NCBI GenBank assembly: GCA_012800435.1
Contig: JAAZJH010000061.1
Coordinates: forward strand, 1-59,693
Direction of reading: 5' to 3'
From: Clostridiaceae bacterium
Lineage (GTDB): Bacteria > Bacillota > Clostridia > Saccharofermentanales > DTU023
DNA: 59,693 nucleotides
The number at the start of each line of letters is the position of its first letter. The stretch's first letter is position 1. The position numbers and the translations under genes were made by a program. Shown here one piece after another: positions 27,653-36,798 of the stretch. The notes under the pieces are model-generated. The model saw only the letters and a list, made by a program, of their open reading frames with translations, did not search any database and was not told the origin of the DNA.

Positions 27653-28328
27653 CGGATCTTCCCTCCTTCGGATTGGATTTTGCCGCGACGTTTCTTGCCG
27701 CGAGGACTTCGCCTTTGTAGATCCACACCTTCACTCCGATTTTTCCGTACGCAGTGTTGGCTTCGGCAAACCCGTAATCAATATCGGCTCTCAGCGTGTG
27801 AAGCGGGATTGTGCCCTCATGAAATTGCTCACTGCGAGCGATTTCCGCACCGCCAAGTCGCCCGGAGACCATCGTTTTGATGCCGCGAGCTCCATTTTTC
27901 ATGGCGCGGCCGATGGCTTGTTTCATCGCGCGACGGAACCCGATGCGCTCTTCAAGCTGGCTGGCGATATTTTCCGCGACAAGCTGCGCTTCGCAGTCAA
28001 CATTGCGGACTTCTTTCACATTGATGAAGAACGTACGTCCGAATTTTTTAACAAGCTTTCTCTTAAGCGCTTCAATCTCCGAACCGCCGCGACCGATGAT
28101 GATCCCTGGTTTTCCCGTTGTAATGGTGATCGTCGTTTTATCGTCGCCTAAACGTTCAATCTCAATTCGAGACACACCGGCACGTCCGGTCTCCTTTTTC
28201 ACAAAGTCGCGAATGCGCTTGTCCTCAACCAAGTAGCGGGCATAGTCTTTCTTATTCGCGTACCAGCGAGAGTCCCAGTCCTTGATCACGCCCACACGCA
28301 AACCGTGCGGATTAACTTTCTGACCCAT
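27639..28328 (-). CDS. rpsC: 30S ribosomal protein S3
   Basis: The 229-residue S3 starts [24 protein letters not shown], contains the KH domain [21 protein letters not shown], and ends with the C-terminal domain ([12 protein letters not shown]). It helps form the mRNA entry channel. Length is standard, and it lies 2 nt after rplV. Confidence 0.98.
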   Translation of the reverse strand: MGQKVNPHGLRVGVIKDWDSRWYANKKDYARYLVEDKRIRDFVKKETGRAGVSRIEIERLGDDKTTITITTGKPGIIIGRGGSEIEALKRKLVKKFGRTFFINVKEVRNVDCEAQLVAENIASQLEERIGFRRAMKQAIGRAMKNGARGIKTMVSGRLGGAEIARSEQFHEGTIPLHTLRADIDYGFAEANTAYGKIGVKVWIYKGEVLAARNVAAKSNPKEGRSDVDA

Positions 28329-28330
28329 AA

Positions 28331-28816
28331 TTAGACCTCCTGCTCCCTTTCTTTCAGTACGACATTAATATGACAGGAACGCTTCAGAATCCACGTTGCC
28401 TGACCGCGTGCGCGTGCACGTATGCGTTTCATGGTCGGCGCTTGAGACGCTGAACATGATGCAACGTAAAGCAGATCGGCATTAAGTCCGTTATTATTTA
28501 CCGCATTGGCTTCTGCCGATTTCAGAAGCTTTAAGAGCGGCTCTCTGGCGATATGAGGCGAATAGTTCAGTATCGCGTATGCTTCCTCAAGCGGCTTTCC
28601 AACGATCAGGCGAATCACGTTATTCACTTTACGCGCATTCATGCGCACATATTTGGCCGTTGCTTTGCCCTGATCGCGTCCAATACCAAGCGCTTTGCGC
28701 TCCTTTTTAGTCAAGGTACGCAATTTTGCATTGCGTCGACGCGGCTTCGCATACTCCGCAAGGATCTCGTCGCGGCGCTCGTCCAATTCCTGTTTGCTCA
28801 TGACTTTTCGAGACAC
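28331..28816 (-). CDS. rplV: 50S ribosomal protein L22, N-terminally extended
   Basis: The conserved L22 domain begins near residue 50 ([34 protein letters not shown]) and includes the tunnel-lining loop around [31 protein letters not shown]. Total length is 161 residues against about 110-115 in most bacteria. The roughly 48-residue N-terminal extension is basic ([21 protein letters not shown]) and helical in appearance. No internal start with a better ribosome binding site is evident, so the extension is probably translated. Confidence 0.95.
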   Translation of the reverse strand: MSRKVMSKQELDERRDEILAEYAKPRRRNAKLRTLTKKERKALGIGRDQGKATAKYVRMNARKVNNVIRLIVGKPLEEAYAILNYSPHIAREPLLKLLKSAEANAVNNNGLNADLLYVASCSASQAPTMKRIRARARGQATWILKRSCHINVVLKEREQEV

Positions 28817-28836
28817 AGCTATCTACCTCCTCCGGC

Positions 28837-29118
28837 TCATCTAAATCTGGCACGCTTTTCAGTGGATGCGTGCCCGCGGAAAAAGCGTGTTGGGGCGAAC
28901 TCGCCGAGCTTGTGTCCGACCATCTCTTCCGTGATGTAAACGGGAACATGTTTTCGGCCATCGTGCACCGCGATGGTATGACCCACCATTTCCGGGAAAA
29001 TCGTGGAGGCACGTGACCATGTTTTCAGTACGCGGCGTTCGTTTCTATCGTTCATTTCCCGTACACGCTTGATCAAGCGTTCGTCTACGAAAAAGCCTTT
29101 TTTCGAAGATCTACTCAT
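28837..29118 (-). CDS. rpsS: 30S ribosomal protein S19
   Basis: The 93-residue S19 has [65 protein letters not shown]-type core and [13 protein letters not shown] at the end. It is canonical in length and location. Confidence 0.98.
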   Translation of the reverse strand: MSRSSKKGFFVDERLIKRVREMNDRNERRVLKTWSRASTIFPEMVGHTIAVHDGRKHVPVYITEEMVGHKLGEFAPTRFFRGHASTEKRARFR

Positions 29119-29130
29119 GCTACTCCTCCG

Positions 29131-29967
29131 TTATCTCTTCTTATGACGGCGTCTGATAATCAGACGATCGGTCGGATGATTCCGCTTACGTGTGCGGTAT
29201 CCGTGGCTGGGCTTGCCCCATGGCGTCATTGGACTCGGATGGCCGATAGGCGCCTTGCCCTCACCGCCGCCATGCGGATGGTCCACCGGGTTCATCGCAG
29301 ATCCGCGAACATGCGGACGACGACCCATATGACGTTTACGACCGGCTTTGCCGATGGTTTGAATTTCATTTTCAGGATTACTGACTTCACCGATGACGGC
29401 GCGACAATTTTGAAGCACCATCCGCACTTCACCTGATGGCATTCGAAGCGTCGCGTGACGTCCTTCTTTGGCAAGCAGTTGAGCCGAGGTACCGGCAGCG
29501 CGCACAAGCTGTCCGCCATGACCCGGATTCATCTCGATGTTGTGTACTTGCGTGCCGACCGGAATCCGCGAGAGCGGAAGACAGTTGCCGGTCACGATGT
29601 CGGCATCATCGCCTGACACGACCGTATCTCCGACCTTTAGCCCGTTCGGCGCGACAATATAGCGTTTCTCGCCATCAGCATAGTGAAGCAATGCGATAAA
29701 TGCCGTGCGGTTCGGGTCGTACTCAATGGACGCAACTTTCGCGGGGATGTCAAACTTGTTGCGCTTCCAGTCAATGATGCGATATTTCTGACGATTTCCG
29801 CCGCCACGATGGCGAACGGTAATTTTCCCTTGGGCGTTGCGGCCGCTATTCTTTTTCTTCACCCTTAGAAGGCTCTTCTCCGGAGCTTTCTTGGAGAGAC
29901 CGGAATAATCGGTGCCGGTCATTTGCCTTCTTGCGGGAGAAGTCGGGCGATAGCTTTTGATAGCCAT
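29131..29967 (-). CDS. rplB: 50S ribosomal protein L2
   Basis: L2 (278 residues) supports peptidyl transfer and subunit association. [18 protein letters not shown] opens it; [45 protein letters not shown] and the C-terminal [23 protein letters not shown] with the conserved histidine are present. Confidence 0.99.
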   Translation of the reverse strand: MAIKSYRPTSPARRQMTGTDYSGLSKKAPEKSLLRVKKKNSGRNAQGKITVRHRGGGNRQKYRIIDWKRNKFDIPAKVASIEYDPNRTAFIALLHYADGEKRYIVAPNGLKVGDTVVSGDDADIVTGNCLPLSRIPVGTQVHNIEMNPGHGGQLVRAAGTSAQLLAKEGRHATLRMPSGEVRMVLQNCRAVIGEVSNPENEIQTIGKAGRKRHMGRRPHVRGSAMNPVDHPHGGGEGKAPIGHPSPMTPWGKPSHGYRTRKRNHPTDRLIIRRRHKKR

Positions 29968-29995
29968 AATGATCTCCTTCTATCACGCGGCGGAC

Positions 29996-30349
29996 TTATT
30001 GGCCAAATCCGAATTCTGCAATTTCAGTCTTATACTTCTTCGCGGTGGTCTCTGTCTTCCCGCCCTTCGTCTCATATGTCACGGGCGCGGGATCAAGATC
30101 GATCGTCACAATGGCCTTTTTCCAAGAAGCCGTCCTGCCGGATGTTTTTCCCATGCGACGTTTCTTCCCGAGCATGTTCATCGTGTTGACACGTACCACC
30201 TTCACATCAAAAAGCGCCTCACATGCCTGGGCAATTTCCAATTTCGTTGACCCTTTGGCTACCACAAACGTGTATTTTCCATAGGCCGTTTCCGACATGC
30301 TTTTTTCGGTGATAATGGGTTTAAGGATGATGTCATGCGGATGTTTCAT
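29996..30349 (-). CDS. rplW: 50S ribosomal protein L23
   Basis: The 117-residue L23 shows PHDIILKPIITEKSM, TKLEIAQACEALFDVKVVRVNTMNMLGKKRRMG and the KKAIVTIDLDP strand. It provides the docking site for SRP and trigger factor at the tunnel exit. A lysine-rich C-terminal segment of about 20 residues follows. Its start overlaps rplD by ATGA. Confidence 0.98.
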   Translation of the reverse strand: MKHPHDIILKPIITEKSMSETAYGKYTFVVAKGSTKLEIAQACEALFDVKVVRVNTMNMLGKKRRMGKTSGRTASWKKAIVTIDLDPAPVTYETKGGKTETTAKKYKTEIAEFGFGQ

Positions 30350-30966
30350 GCGTACACCTCCTCAAGAGATTCCAAGGCATCGCGCGTCGCGATAAGCCGA
30401 TCGTATTTTAAAAGGTCGTAGACCGAGATAGCGTTTACCGGTGACGTTTTCACACCTACGAGATTCCTCGCGGAGAGCACGACACTCCGATTCACGTCAC
30501 GTGTCACCAAAAGCGTTGTCGAATCGGCGCCGACACGCTTCAAGAATGCCGCCATATCGCGCGTTTTGCCGCTTTCGATATTGAGCGTTTCCATGACCAT
30601 CAGCTTCTCGCTGCTCACTTTTGACGAAAGCATTGAGAAGAGCGCCAGACGGCGAACATGCTTCGGAAGTTTGATGGCATGACTGCGCGTCGTAGGTCCG
30701 AAGACGACACCGCCGCCGACATGGTTGGGTGCACGGATAGAGCCCTGACGAGCGCGACCGGTTCCTTTTTGGCGGTACGGTTTTCGACCGCCGCCGCGGA
30801 CGAAACTGCGTGTCTTCGTCTTGCGTGTCCCCTGGCGCCTATTGGCAAGCTGGGCAAGCATTACGCGGTAAACGGCATCTTCGGAGGGTTCAATCGCGAA
30901 AATTGAATCGGAAAGCTCCATCGTATCAACGACTTCGCCATCCATGTTATATACATCGATTTGCAT
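30346..30966 (-). CDS. rplD: 50S ribosomal protein L4
   Basis: L4 is 206 residues from ATG 30966, which follows AAGGAGG by a proper distance and opens MQIDVYNMDGEVV. The frame stays open further upstream into rplC, but that part has no L4 similarity. The tunnel loop TKTRSFVRGGGRKPYRQKGTGRARQGSIRAPNHVGGG-type region and the C-terminal TRDVNRSVVLSARNL are visible. In enterobacteria L4 represses the S10 operon through the rpsJ leader. Confidence 0.98.
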   Translation of the reverse strand: MQIDVYNMDGEVVDTMELSDSIFAIEPSEDAVYRVMLAQLANRRQGTRKTKTRSFVRGGGRKPYRQKGTGRARQGSIRAPNHVGGGVVFGPTTRSHAIKLPKHVRRLALFSMLSSKVSSEKLMVMETLNIESGKTRDMAAFLKRVGADSTTLLVTRDVNRSVVLSARNLVGVKTSPVNAISVYDLLKYDRLIATRDALESLEEVYA

Positions 30967-30979
30967 TGCGATACCTCCT

Positions 30980-31609
30980 TTATTTACGGTTTCTCTTAAC
31001 CGATGATCGGATCTCGAGAAGACCGCCGTTTGCACCGGGAACCGCGCCTTTGACAACGAGGAAATGACGCTCGCCGTCGACTTGTACGACGCGGAGATTT
31101 TGAACCGTAACACGTTTGTTTCCGAGCTGGCCGGGCAATTTCTTTCCTTTGCGCACTTCAGCAGGTGTTGCTGAGGAGCTCATCGGGCCTGCCTTGCGAT
31201 GATATTTAGAACCGTGCGTCCGAGGACCGCGGCGCATGCCATGACGACGAATGGCACCTTGGTAGCCCTTGCCTTTTGACGTACCGGCGATATCCACGGC
31301 ATCACCTGTCTCAAACATATCGCTGACCGCGATGACCTGACCATCTTCATATATGTCTTCCGTCCTGAATTCGCGAATCACGCGCATCGGAGGAACACCG
31401 ATTTTGTCAAACTGACCCTTATGCGGTTTGTTGACCTTCTTTTTCTCTTCAAAGGCGACACATACCGCCTGATAACCATCGATCTCCTTCGTCTTCGTGT
31501 GCAACACTGTAACGGGGCCGCACGCAATTACCGTAACGGGAATGGCATTCCCGGCGTCATCGAAGATCTGTGTCATACCGGCTTTCCTGCCGAGCATGAA
31601 CTTCCCCAT
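30980..31609 (-). CDS. rplC: 50S ribosomal protein L3
   Basis: The 209-residue L3 starts MGKFMLGRKAGMTQIFDDAGNAIPVTVI and has the internal extension with GKGYQGAIRRHGMRRGPRTHGSKYHRKAGPMSS that reaches the peptidyl transferase centre. Length and order are normal. Confidence 0.99.
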   Translation of the reverse strand: MGKFMLGRKAGMTQIFDDAGNAIPVTVIACGPVTVLHTKTKEIDGYQAVCVAFEEKKKVNKPHKGQFDKIGVPPMRVIREFRTEDIYEDGQVIAVSDMFETGDAVDIAGTSKGKGYQGAIRRHGMRRGPRTHGSKYHRKAGPMSSSATPAEVRKGKKLPGQLGNKRVTVQNLRVVQVDGERHFLVVKGAVPGANGGLLEIRSSVKRNRK

Positions 31610-31671
31610 GTCTTAACCTCCTGAGTTATTGGTTTGCTTTCTTTCGCAAACATGACCCGTCTTATGGACGT

Positions 31672-31983
31672 TTACAATTTAATCTCAATATTTACGCCCG
31701 CCGGCATTTCAAGGCGCATCAGCGACTCAACCGTTTTGGATGTCGGTGTCAGAATATCAATAAGGCGTTTGTGTGTTCGAATCTCGAACTGCTCACGCGA
31801 ATCTTTATCGACGTGCGGCGAACGAAGGATGGTGATGATTTCTTTCTCCGTAGGGAGCGGAATCGGACCGGAAACGGTCGCACCGGTTCGCTCGGCGGTA
31901 TTGACGATGCGCCGCGCGCTGTCATCAAGGATGCGGCAATCAAATGCTTTCAATCTAATTCTAATTTTCTGATTGACGGCCAT
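31672..31983 (-). CDS. rpsJ: 30S ribosomal protein S10
   Basis: S10 (103 residues) shows [59 protein letters not shown]. It is the first gene of the superoperon; S10 also acts in transcription antitermination as NusE. GGAGGA precedes the ATG by 8 nt. No rpsL/rpsG/fusA/tuf genes lie upstream in this window. Confidence 0.99.
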   Translation of the reverse strand: MAVNQKIRIRLKAFDCRILDDSARRIVNTAERTGATVSGPIPLPTEKEIITILRSPHVDKDSREQFEIRTHKRLIDILTPTSKTVESLMRLEMPAGVNIEIKL

Positions 31984-32239
31984 AAAATACTTCCTCCTGC
32001 TATAACTGCTTTTAGAATCGCTCTTGACTCGGGCGTATCAATCTTTGCCGATTGAAAACCCAGACGATCACTCTCTGTCGTAAACGCTGGGCACCCTGCT
32101 GCTCGTGGATTCTCAGCCCAATATCGTGATTGGACTAGCTCCGGCGAAGTTCCCATTCCGGTTGCAGCAAACCGGAAAGCAATCTCCGCCCTCCAAGCTT
32201 TCTTCGCGCAAATGGATCGCGCGAAAAGGCACGACGTGT
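31984..32239 (-). promoter_or_regulatory. Structured leader of the S10 superoperon
   Basis: The roughly 250-nt leader between the candidate promoter and rpsJ folds into at least two elements on the minus strand. The first is a perfect 8-bp stem, TTCCGGTT/AACCGGAA with a 6-nt loop (32156-32177), enclosed by GCGAAG/CTTCGC pairing (32143-32149 with 32202-32208). The second is CCCAGCG/CGTCTGGG (32091-32085 with 32066-32059) followed by TTTTC, resembling an attenuator. I infer autoregulation from position; the shape does not match the E. coli S10 leader that I can recall. Confidence 0.5.
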
Positions 32240-32268
32240 AGTATAGCGCAATCAGAATATGAATGCAA
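32240..32268 (-). promoter_or_regulatory. Candidate promoter of the ribosomal superoperon
   Basis: On the minus strand TTGCAT (32268-32263) and TATACT (32245-32240) are separated by exactly 17 nt, a near-consensus vegetative sigma factor promoter about 250 nt upstream of rpsJ. Confidence 0.65.
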
Positions 32269-32516
32269 ATACGATTTTGCATGCTTTAACGCTGCGATAT
32301 TTTTAACTGAGTGCAAAAGTAAACCCAGACAGTGAAATGTTCGAATCGTCCGGCTTAATCCGGCTGACAATGGTTATTTTTGAAGCTATATCCCTGAGCA
32401 AATCGGGCAGCAAGATGTTTCCTACATCTCACTGCCCGGCATTCAGCAGATCATACTTTATTAGATAACTTCGTGTAGACACACGGATTTGTAATTGCCA
32501 TGACGGCTAACGCCAC
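32269..32516. other. Intergenic spacer with a strong hairpin
   Basis: CGGGCAG (32404-32410) and CTGCCCG (32432-32438) enclose GATGT/ACATC with a 5-nt loop, symmetric and mismatch-free in its paired parts. It lies downstream of the S41 protease gene, but no U-run follows on the minus strand, so it is at best an RNA-stabilising or weak terminating hairpin. The rest of the spacer shows nothing recognisable. Confidence 0.5.
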
Positions 32517-34133
32517 TTATTCTACTCGCGGCTCAAGAATCTCCAATGCTTTCTGAAGCTGCGTGTCTTCTTCAAGCGTCAGCAGGCTGATAGCCTTTGC
32601 TTCCGCTTCAGGAGAGAGTGATACTTCATAGTCCGGAACAATACCGACGCCATGGATTGACTCTCCCTTCGGCAGAAAATACTCAAACGTCGTAATCTGA
32701 ATAGCCGACTTATCTTCAAGATCCCACGTCAAGGTGCCGACTCCTTTTCCGTAGGTCTGTTCGCCGACAAGGGTCGCTTTGCCGAGATCGCGAAGGACGC
32801 CGGAGAAGAGTTCACTTGCACTGGCAGAATACTCGTTCAGCAAAATCACGTACGTCATGCTGTCGGGAACGAGCGCCGCCGTCGTCGTCGACCACTTCTC
32901 CTCGTACTCTTTTCCGTCCTCACGGCCGCGTATCGTCACCACATCTTGTGGAGGCAGCAGTACGTCCAACATGTTGACGCACTCGTCAGCATAACCGCCG
33001 CTATTGTCGCGAAGATCGATCACGATATGTTGCGCTCCTTCATCCATGACCTCCATGACAGTGCGCTCAAAGTTTTCAGAAGCATGAAGGGAAAACTCGG
33101 TGACCTGAATGTAACCGATTCCGTCCGCGACCATCTTCCAGCGCACCGATGCATTTGTAATGGGACGCCGCACGACATCTACCGACTCTTTCTCTTTTGA
33201 AAGCGCGCGAATCAACACAAGGGTGACCGTCGTTCCCTCTTCACCCCGAACATGCATCGCAAGCTGGTTTACATCTTCAAACTTGCTGACATCTTCCCCG
33301 TTAACGCTCACGATGACATCGCCGCCTTGAAGGCCGGCTTCTTCAGCGGGGCTGCCGGGAATGATGTCAACAAAGACATAATCACCATCATCTTGCTGCA
33401 TGACGGTGGCGCCTATACCGACGTATTCACCACTCATCGCATCTAAGCCTTCTTGTCGAGATTCGGGTGTCATGTAGATCGTGTACGGGCTATCCATTTG
33501 CTCAATCAGCCCTAGCATCATGACTTCGATGAGTTCGGCGTCTGTTTTCTTCTGATAGTAGTTATCCTGAATAAGGTTATAGATGGTAGCAAGTTTATCC
33601 AGCGCCTCTTCGACACCTTCGCCTTCCGAAAAAGTGAGTGTGAGTTGGTCGACGGTTCCTTTATCGGGATCCGTGCTCGTCGTTCCCGGGAGATGTTGTA
33701 TTCCAACACCATCGGCTTGGCGAATCCGGTCGCCAAACAGGACGTACCAGCCGGCTGTTGTCGCTGCAAACGTAATCGACGCCGTTAGCAAAACGGCAAA
33801 GAGAATCGTCCAAAAGCTTGCGCGTTTTTTTGGAGGTTTTTTTAACGGATCGTACGGCGGGGGTTGAGCATTGTAATGTGAAAAATCTTGCCCGTTCGGC
33901 GAACCGCTCGGTTTTCCTTGTGGAGCCGGATGCCAGTACTGTGACGGATCGTGTCCTCGATCACCTTCCTCCGGCTGATTGTTCTGATACGGCGTATTCC
34001 GGTACGGCGCGTTCTGATACGGCATATTTTGATGCGTCACATTCTGATACTGTGCGTTTTGATGTGGCGTATTCTGATACGTCGCATATGGATTCTGTTG
34101 ATCGTTTTGATTCTGCTCCTGATGATACGTCAT
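32517..34133 (-). CDS. S41 (CtpA-type) PDZ serine protease
   Basis: This 538-residue membrane-anchored protease has a cytoplasmic N-terminus rich in Asn, Gln, Tyr and Pro, a basic stretch KKPPKKRA, one membrane helix (FWTILFAVLLTASITFAATTAG), a PDZ domain (YVGIGATVMQQDDGDYVFVDIIPGSPAEEAGLQGGDVIVSVNG-type core) and the S41 catalytic domain. The Ser/Lys dyad is visible in YSASASELFSG and GEQTYGKGVGT. ATG 34133 has GGAGG 8 nt upstream. CtpA-type proteases beside ftsEX and an M23 hydrolase are common in Gram-positive genomes and probably process cell-wall enzymes. Seven pentapeptide repeats lie in the N-terminus. Confidence 0.93.
   Translation of the reverse strand: MTYHQEQNQNDQQNPYATYQNTPHQNAQYQNVTHQNMPYQNAPYRNTPYQNNQPEEGDRGHDPSQYWHPAPQGKPSGSPNGQDFSHYNAQPPPYDPLKKPPKKRASFWTILFAVLLTASITFAATTAGWYVLFGDRIRQADGVGIQHLPGTTSTDPDKGTVDQLTLTFSEGEGVEEALDKLATIYNLIQDNYYQKKTDAELIEVMMLGLIEQMDSPYTIYMTPESRQEGLDAMSGEYVGIGATVMQQDDGDYVFVDIIPGSPAEEAGLQGGDVIVSVNGEDVSKFEDVNQLAMHVRGEEGTTVTLVLIRALSKEKESVDVVRRPITNASVRWKMVADGIGYIQVTEFSLHASENFERTVMEVMDEGAQHIVIDLRDNSGGYADECVNMLDVLLPPQDVVTIRGREDGKEYEEKWSTTTAALVPDSMTYVILLNEYSASASELFSGVLRDLGKATLVGEQTYGKGVGTLTWDLEDKSAIQITTFEYFLPKGESIHGVGIVPDYEVSLSPEAEAKAISLLTLEEDTQLQKALEILEPRVE
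33975..34079 (-). repeat. Seven 15-bp coding repeats (Y/H-Q-N-x-x)
   Basis: Within the S41 protease N-terminus, seven consecutive pentapeptides read YQNTP, HQNAQ, YQNVT, HQNMP, YQNAP, YRNTP, YQNNQ. The DNA unit is 15 bp, exactly in frame, giving 105 bp. The copies differ at third positions and at the x residues. Confidence 0.9.
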
Positions 34134-34446
34134 CGCAAAAACCTCCGTCATATTCACTCAGATGTTCTCTTTGAAAGAACCTAAGCGTTGCGCACGTGTA
34201 TTCATCTCCGCGGTTCTACGATGTCGATTCACAATTCATCGCACCCTAAACATTATACAAGTGCATACACATTCAAAATTAAATATAATAATACTACATC
34301 CGAGCGACATGCTTTCCAAGTTCTTGGCAAAAAGTTACACAAACATTGAAATATCGGAAAAATCGTGTTAATGAAGATAGAGAGAAAAGTATGCTGGTTA
34401 ACTGGCTTGTTTTCAATTGACCTCAGAACAAAAGATGACGAAAAAA
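34134..34446. other. Promoter region of the S41 protease
   Basis: A consensus TATAAT (minus strand, 34257-34252) lies about 120 nt before the S41 start; a matching -35 is not convincing. The stretch is AT-rich and holds no gene that I can support. Confidence 0.4.
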
Positions 34447-34472
34447 GACACCGCACATTCTTGCGCAGTGTC
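34438..34472 (-). terminator. Terminator after the M23 hydrolase gene
   Basis: On the minus strand GACACTGCGC (34472-34463) pairs with GTGCGGTGTC (34456-34447) over ten pairs including two G-U, with a 6-nt loop and TTTTTTC after it. It ends the ftsE-ftsX-M23 transcript and separates it from the protease gene. Confidence 0.85.
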
Positions 34473-34525
34473 CGGATAAGCTAATGTATATTTTCATTCA
34501 ATAAAAGATACGAGAAATCTCCGCT

Positions 34526-35770
34526 TTATCTGAAATATCTCAGACCATTGACGGGGGTTCCATTGATACGAATTTCGAAATGGAGGTGCGGACCGGTCGA
34601 GCGGCCGGTTGACCCGACATAACCGATGAGTTGCCCGGCGTTTACTTTCTGTCCCACACTGCACGCAAAACCGCTAAGGTGGTAATAACGCGTGATGATG
34701 CCGTTACCGTGATTGACGTAGATGTAATTTCCGGAGATGGCCCGTGAGCCGCGCGCCATAACGGTTCCGGCAGCCATAGCAACGACGTATGCTCCGGTCG
34801 GAGCGCCAATATCCACACCTTCGTGATAGCTGTTACTCCATGAACGCCATCCGAAAGGAGACGTCACAAAGTAATAACCCGGTGTCGGCCAGACAAACAT
34901 ACCTGTACTTACTTTAGGCGGATTCGTAGGCTTGGGTTTCGGCTTCACAGTCGTCTTTGCCGCCGCCTCTTTGGCTTTTCGTTCTCGCTCTTGCTGTTCG
35001 AGTTTCTGTTGCGCATCCAATTTTGCCTGAGCAGCGCTGACGTCTTTCTTGAGCTGTTCCTGCTTTTGACGATAATTGGTCAGTTGCGATTTAACCTCTT
35101 CGAGCGATTTCCCGGTCATTGCAGCCTGATTTCGAATCTCGGCAAGAACGCGATCCGCCTCCTCAAGCAATTCAATGGACGCTTGATACTTCTCTTCGGA
35201 ATCGGCTTGGATAGCTTCTGCAAGCGCTTGCGCGGCATTAAGGTCATCAAGCGCTTCCTCATCCGCGTCCGTTACCATCTTCATAAAACGAAGCGTCGAG
35301 AAAACACCTTCAATATCGTTAGAGGAAAACAAAATCTCAAGGATCGACTTCTGCCTCCAGTCGAACATCAGTGTAACGCGTTCGCAATACTCACGTTGCT
35401 TCTCTTCATAGTTTTCATGGGCTTGAATACAAGCCTGACGATCTTCTTCAAGGGTCATCAGGGCGAACTGCTTCTGCTCAAGCGCGGTATCGTACAATTC
35501 ACGCTGTTGCTCCGATCTCGTCTGTAAAAATGCAAGATCTCCGGTAAGTTGTTTTTCTTTCGCAGCAAGCGCTGCGCGATTATTTTCAACTTGCTTCAGA
35601 CTGTTTTGAATCGTCTCAAGATTTTTTTTCAGAGTGGCGACTTTATTAGAGTCCGCGTGTACCATCGGACGTTGGAGATTAAACGTGAAAAATGCGCTCA
35701 AAAGAACAACAACCATCATCACGGCCACGAACCGCGTTGACTTCATGTTTATTCGCTTTAACTGTCGCAT
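34526..35770 (-). CDS. Secreted coiled-coil M23 peptidoglycan hydrolase (PcsB/EnvC-like)
   Basis: The 414-residue protein has a signal peptide (MRQLKRINMKSTRFVAV... hydrophobic core, cleavage near VHADS), a long coiled coil (about 40-265) with repeated Lys/Glu/Gln helices, a Lys/Pro linker (KPKPKPTNPPK) and a C-terminal M23 LytM domain with zinc ligands in YHEGVDIGAP and HLHFE. Proteins with this plan are opened by FtsEX, which here lies directly upstream. It should cleave peptidoglycan at division or elongation sites. ATG 35770 has GGGAGAG 5 nt upstream. Confidence 0.94.
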   Translation of the reverse strand: MRQLKRINMKSTRFVAVMMVVVLLSAFFTFNLQRPMVHADSNKVATLKKNLETIQNSLKQVENNRAALAAKEKQLTGDLAFLQTRSEQQRELYDTALEQKQFALMTLEEDRQACIQAHENYEEKQREYCERVTLMFDWRQKSILEILFSSNDIEGVFSTLRFMKMVTDADEEALDDLNAAQALAEAIQADSEEKYQASIELLEEADRVLAEIRNQAAMTGKSLEEVKSQLTNYRQKQEQLKKDVSAAQAKLDAQQKLEQQERERKAKEAAAKTTVKPKPKPTNPPKVSTGMFVWPTPGYYFVTSPFGWRSWSNSYHEGVDIGAPTGAYVVAMAAGTVMARGSRAISGNYIYVNHGNGIITRYYHLSGFACSVGQKVNAGQLIGYVGSTGRSTGPHLHFEIRINGTPVNGLRYFR

Positions 35771-35901
35771 CAGTTCTCTCCCAATAGTAAAAGCACGGCG
35801 TGTCCGTCAGTGACTTGAAGCTTTTCCTTTTCTGATATCTTAGCACGTCAAGACAAATAACACCAAAAAAAAGATATCACAATCGTATGACAAACAAATA
35901 A

Positions 35902-36798
35902 TCACACGCGCGCGTACTTCCGAACGGAAATGGCGCTGATAATAACACAAAGCAGGATACCCGTGATGATATTGATGACAAAGATGATACCTGTCATCTG
36001 ACTTGCTGAAATAAATGAAAAAGCAGATGACGCAATGATGGTTGATCTGCTGAATCGCTCGACAATATAGTTGTAAAGAAGCGCTACGGCAAAACTCGCA
36101 ATAAGAGCGCCAATAAAACCGATCGTGGCACCTTCAACAATGTAGGGCACACGAATGTAGTTGTTCGTCGCCCCGACGTACTTCATGATATTAATCTCCC
36201 GACTTCGCGAGAGCACCGATACGCGCACCGTATTCATCATAACAAGGGTCACAATCACGGCAAGTATGATGGAGGCGATCATGCTGATGCGCCCGGTCCA
36301 TCTCTCTATTTTTTTGAGCGCGGTCATCACCTGCGTTTCCATCAGCACTTCACGGATTCCGGGAAGCTGCTCAAGCTCCGTTTTGAATGATTCCGCATAA
36401 TCCGGATCATTAAGACGTATGTTAAAGGTATAAGGAATGTATGCCTCGTAATCAAATCCGTCCCAAAGATCTTCTTTCCCCATACTTTCAACGAAGTATG
36501 CGTAATTCTCTTCGGGCGTAAGCATCTTGTATTCCTGCACTTTTTCGTGCGTATCAACAAAAGTTTGCACTGTTTCGAGATCATGATCGGAAACACCGAT
36601 TTTCAGAGAAACTTCAATTGGCGGTTGTTTCGCCGCAATTTCAGAAAATTTACGCGCGTTTAGAGATATCGCGACAAACGCGCTCATTAAAAAGAGCATA
36701 ATGGCAAGTGTTGATATCGCAACCAGTGCCAACATCGGGTGCCGTCCGAGACCGACAAAACCTGCTTTGAGCGCATATTTCCATTCAGATTTCTTCAT
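35902..36798 (-). CDS. ftsX: Cell division protein FtsX
   Basis: FtsX is the membrane partner of FtsE that transmits ATP-driven changes to cell-wall hydrolases. The 298-residue protein has a membrane helix near residues 22-46, an extracellular domain (about 50-170) with PPIEVSLKIGVSDHDLETV, and three further helices with SREINIMKYVGATNNYIRVPYIVEGATIGFIG, the conserved FtsX segment. The start overlaps ftsE by ATGA. Confidence 0.96.
   Translation of the reverse strand: MKKSEWKYALKAGFVGLGRHPMLALVAISTLAIMLFLMSAFVAISLNARKFSEIAAKQPPIEVSLKIGVSDHDLETVQTFVDTHEKVQEYKMLTPEENYAYFVESMGKEDLWDGFDYEAYIPYTFNIRLNDPDYAESFKTELEQLPGIREVLMETQVMTALKKIERWTGRISMIASIILAVIVTLVMMNTVRVSVLSRSREINIMKYVGATNNYIRVPYIVEGATIGFIGALIASFAVALLYNYIVERFSRSTIIASSAFSFISASQMTGIIFVINIITGILLCVIISAISVRKYARV

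Noticed and set aside
30967-31113. N-terminal extension of L4 into rplC
   Set aside because: The canonical L4 start with a strong ribosome binding site is at 30966; the upstream residues have no L4 similarity.
33975-34079. Possible CRISPR array
   Set aside because: The 15-bp units are contiguous without spacers and encode an in-frame pentapeptide repeat.
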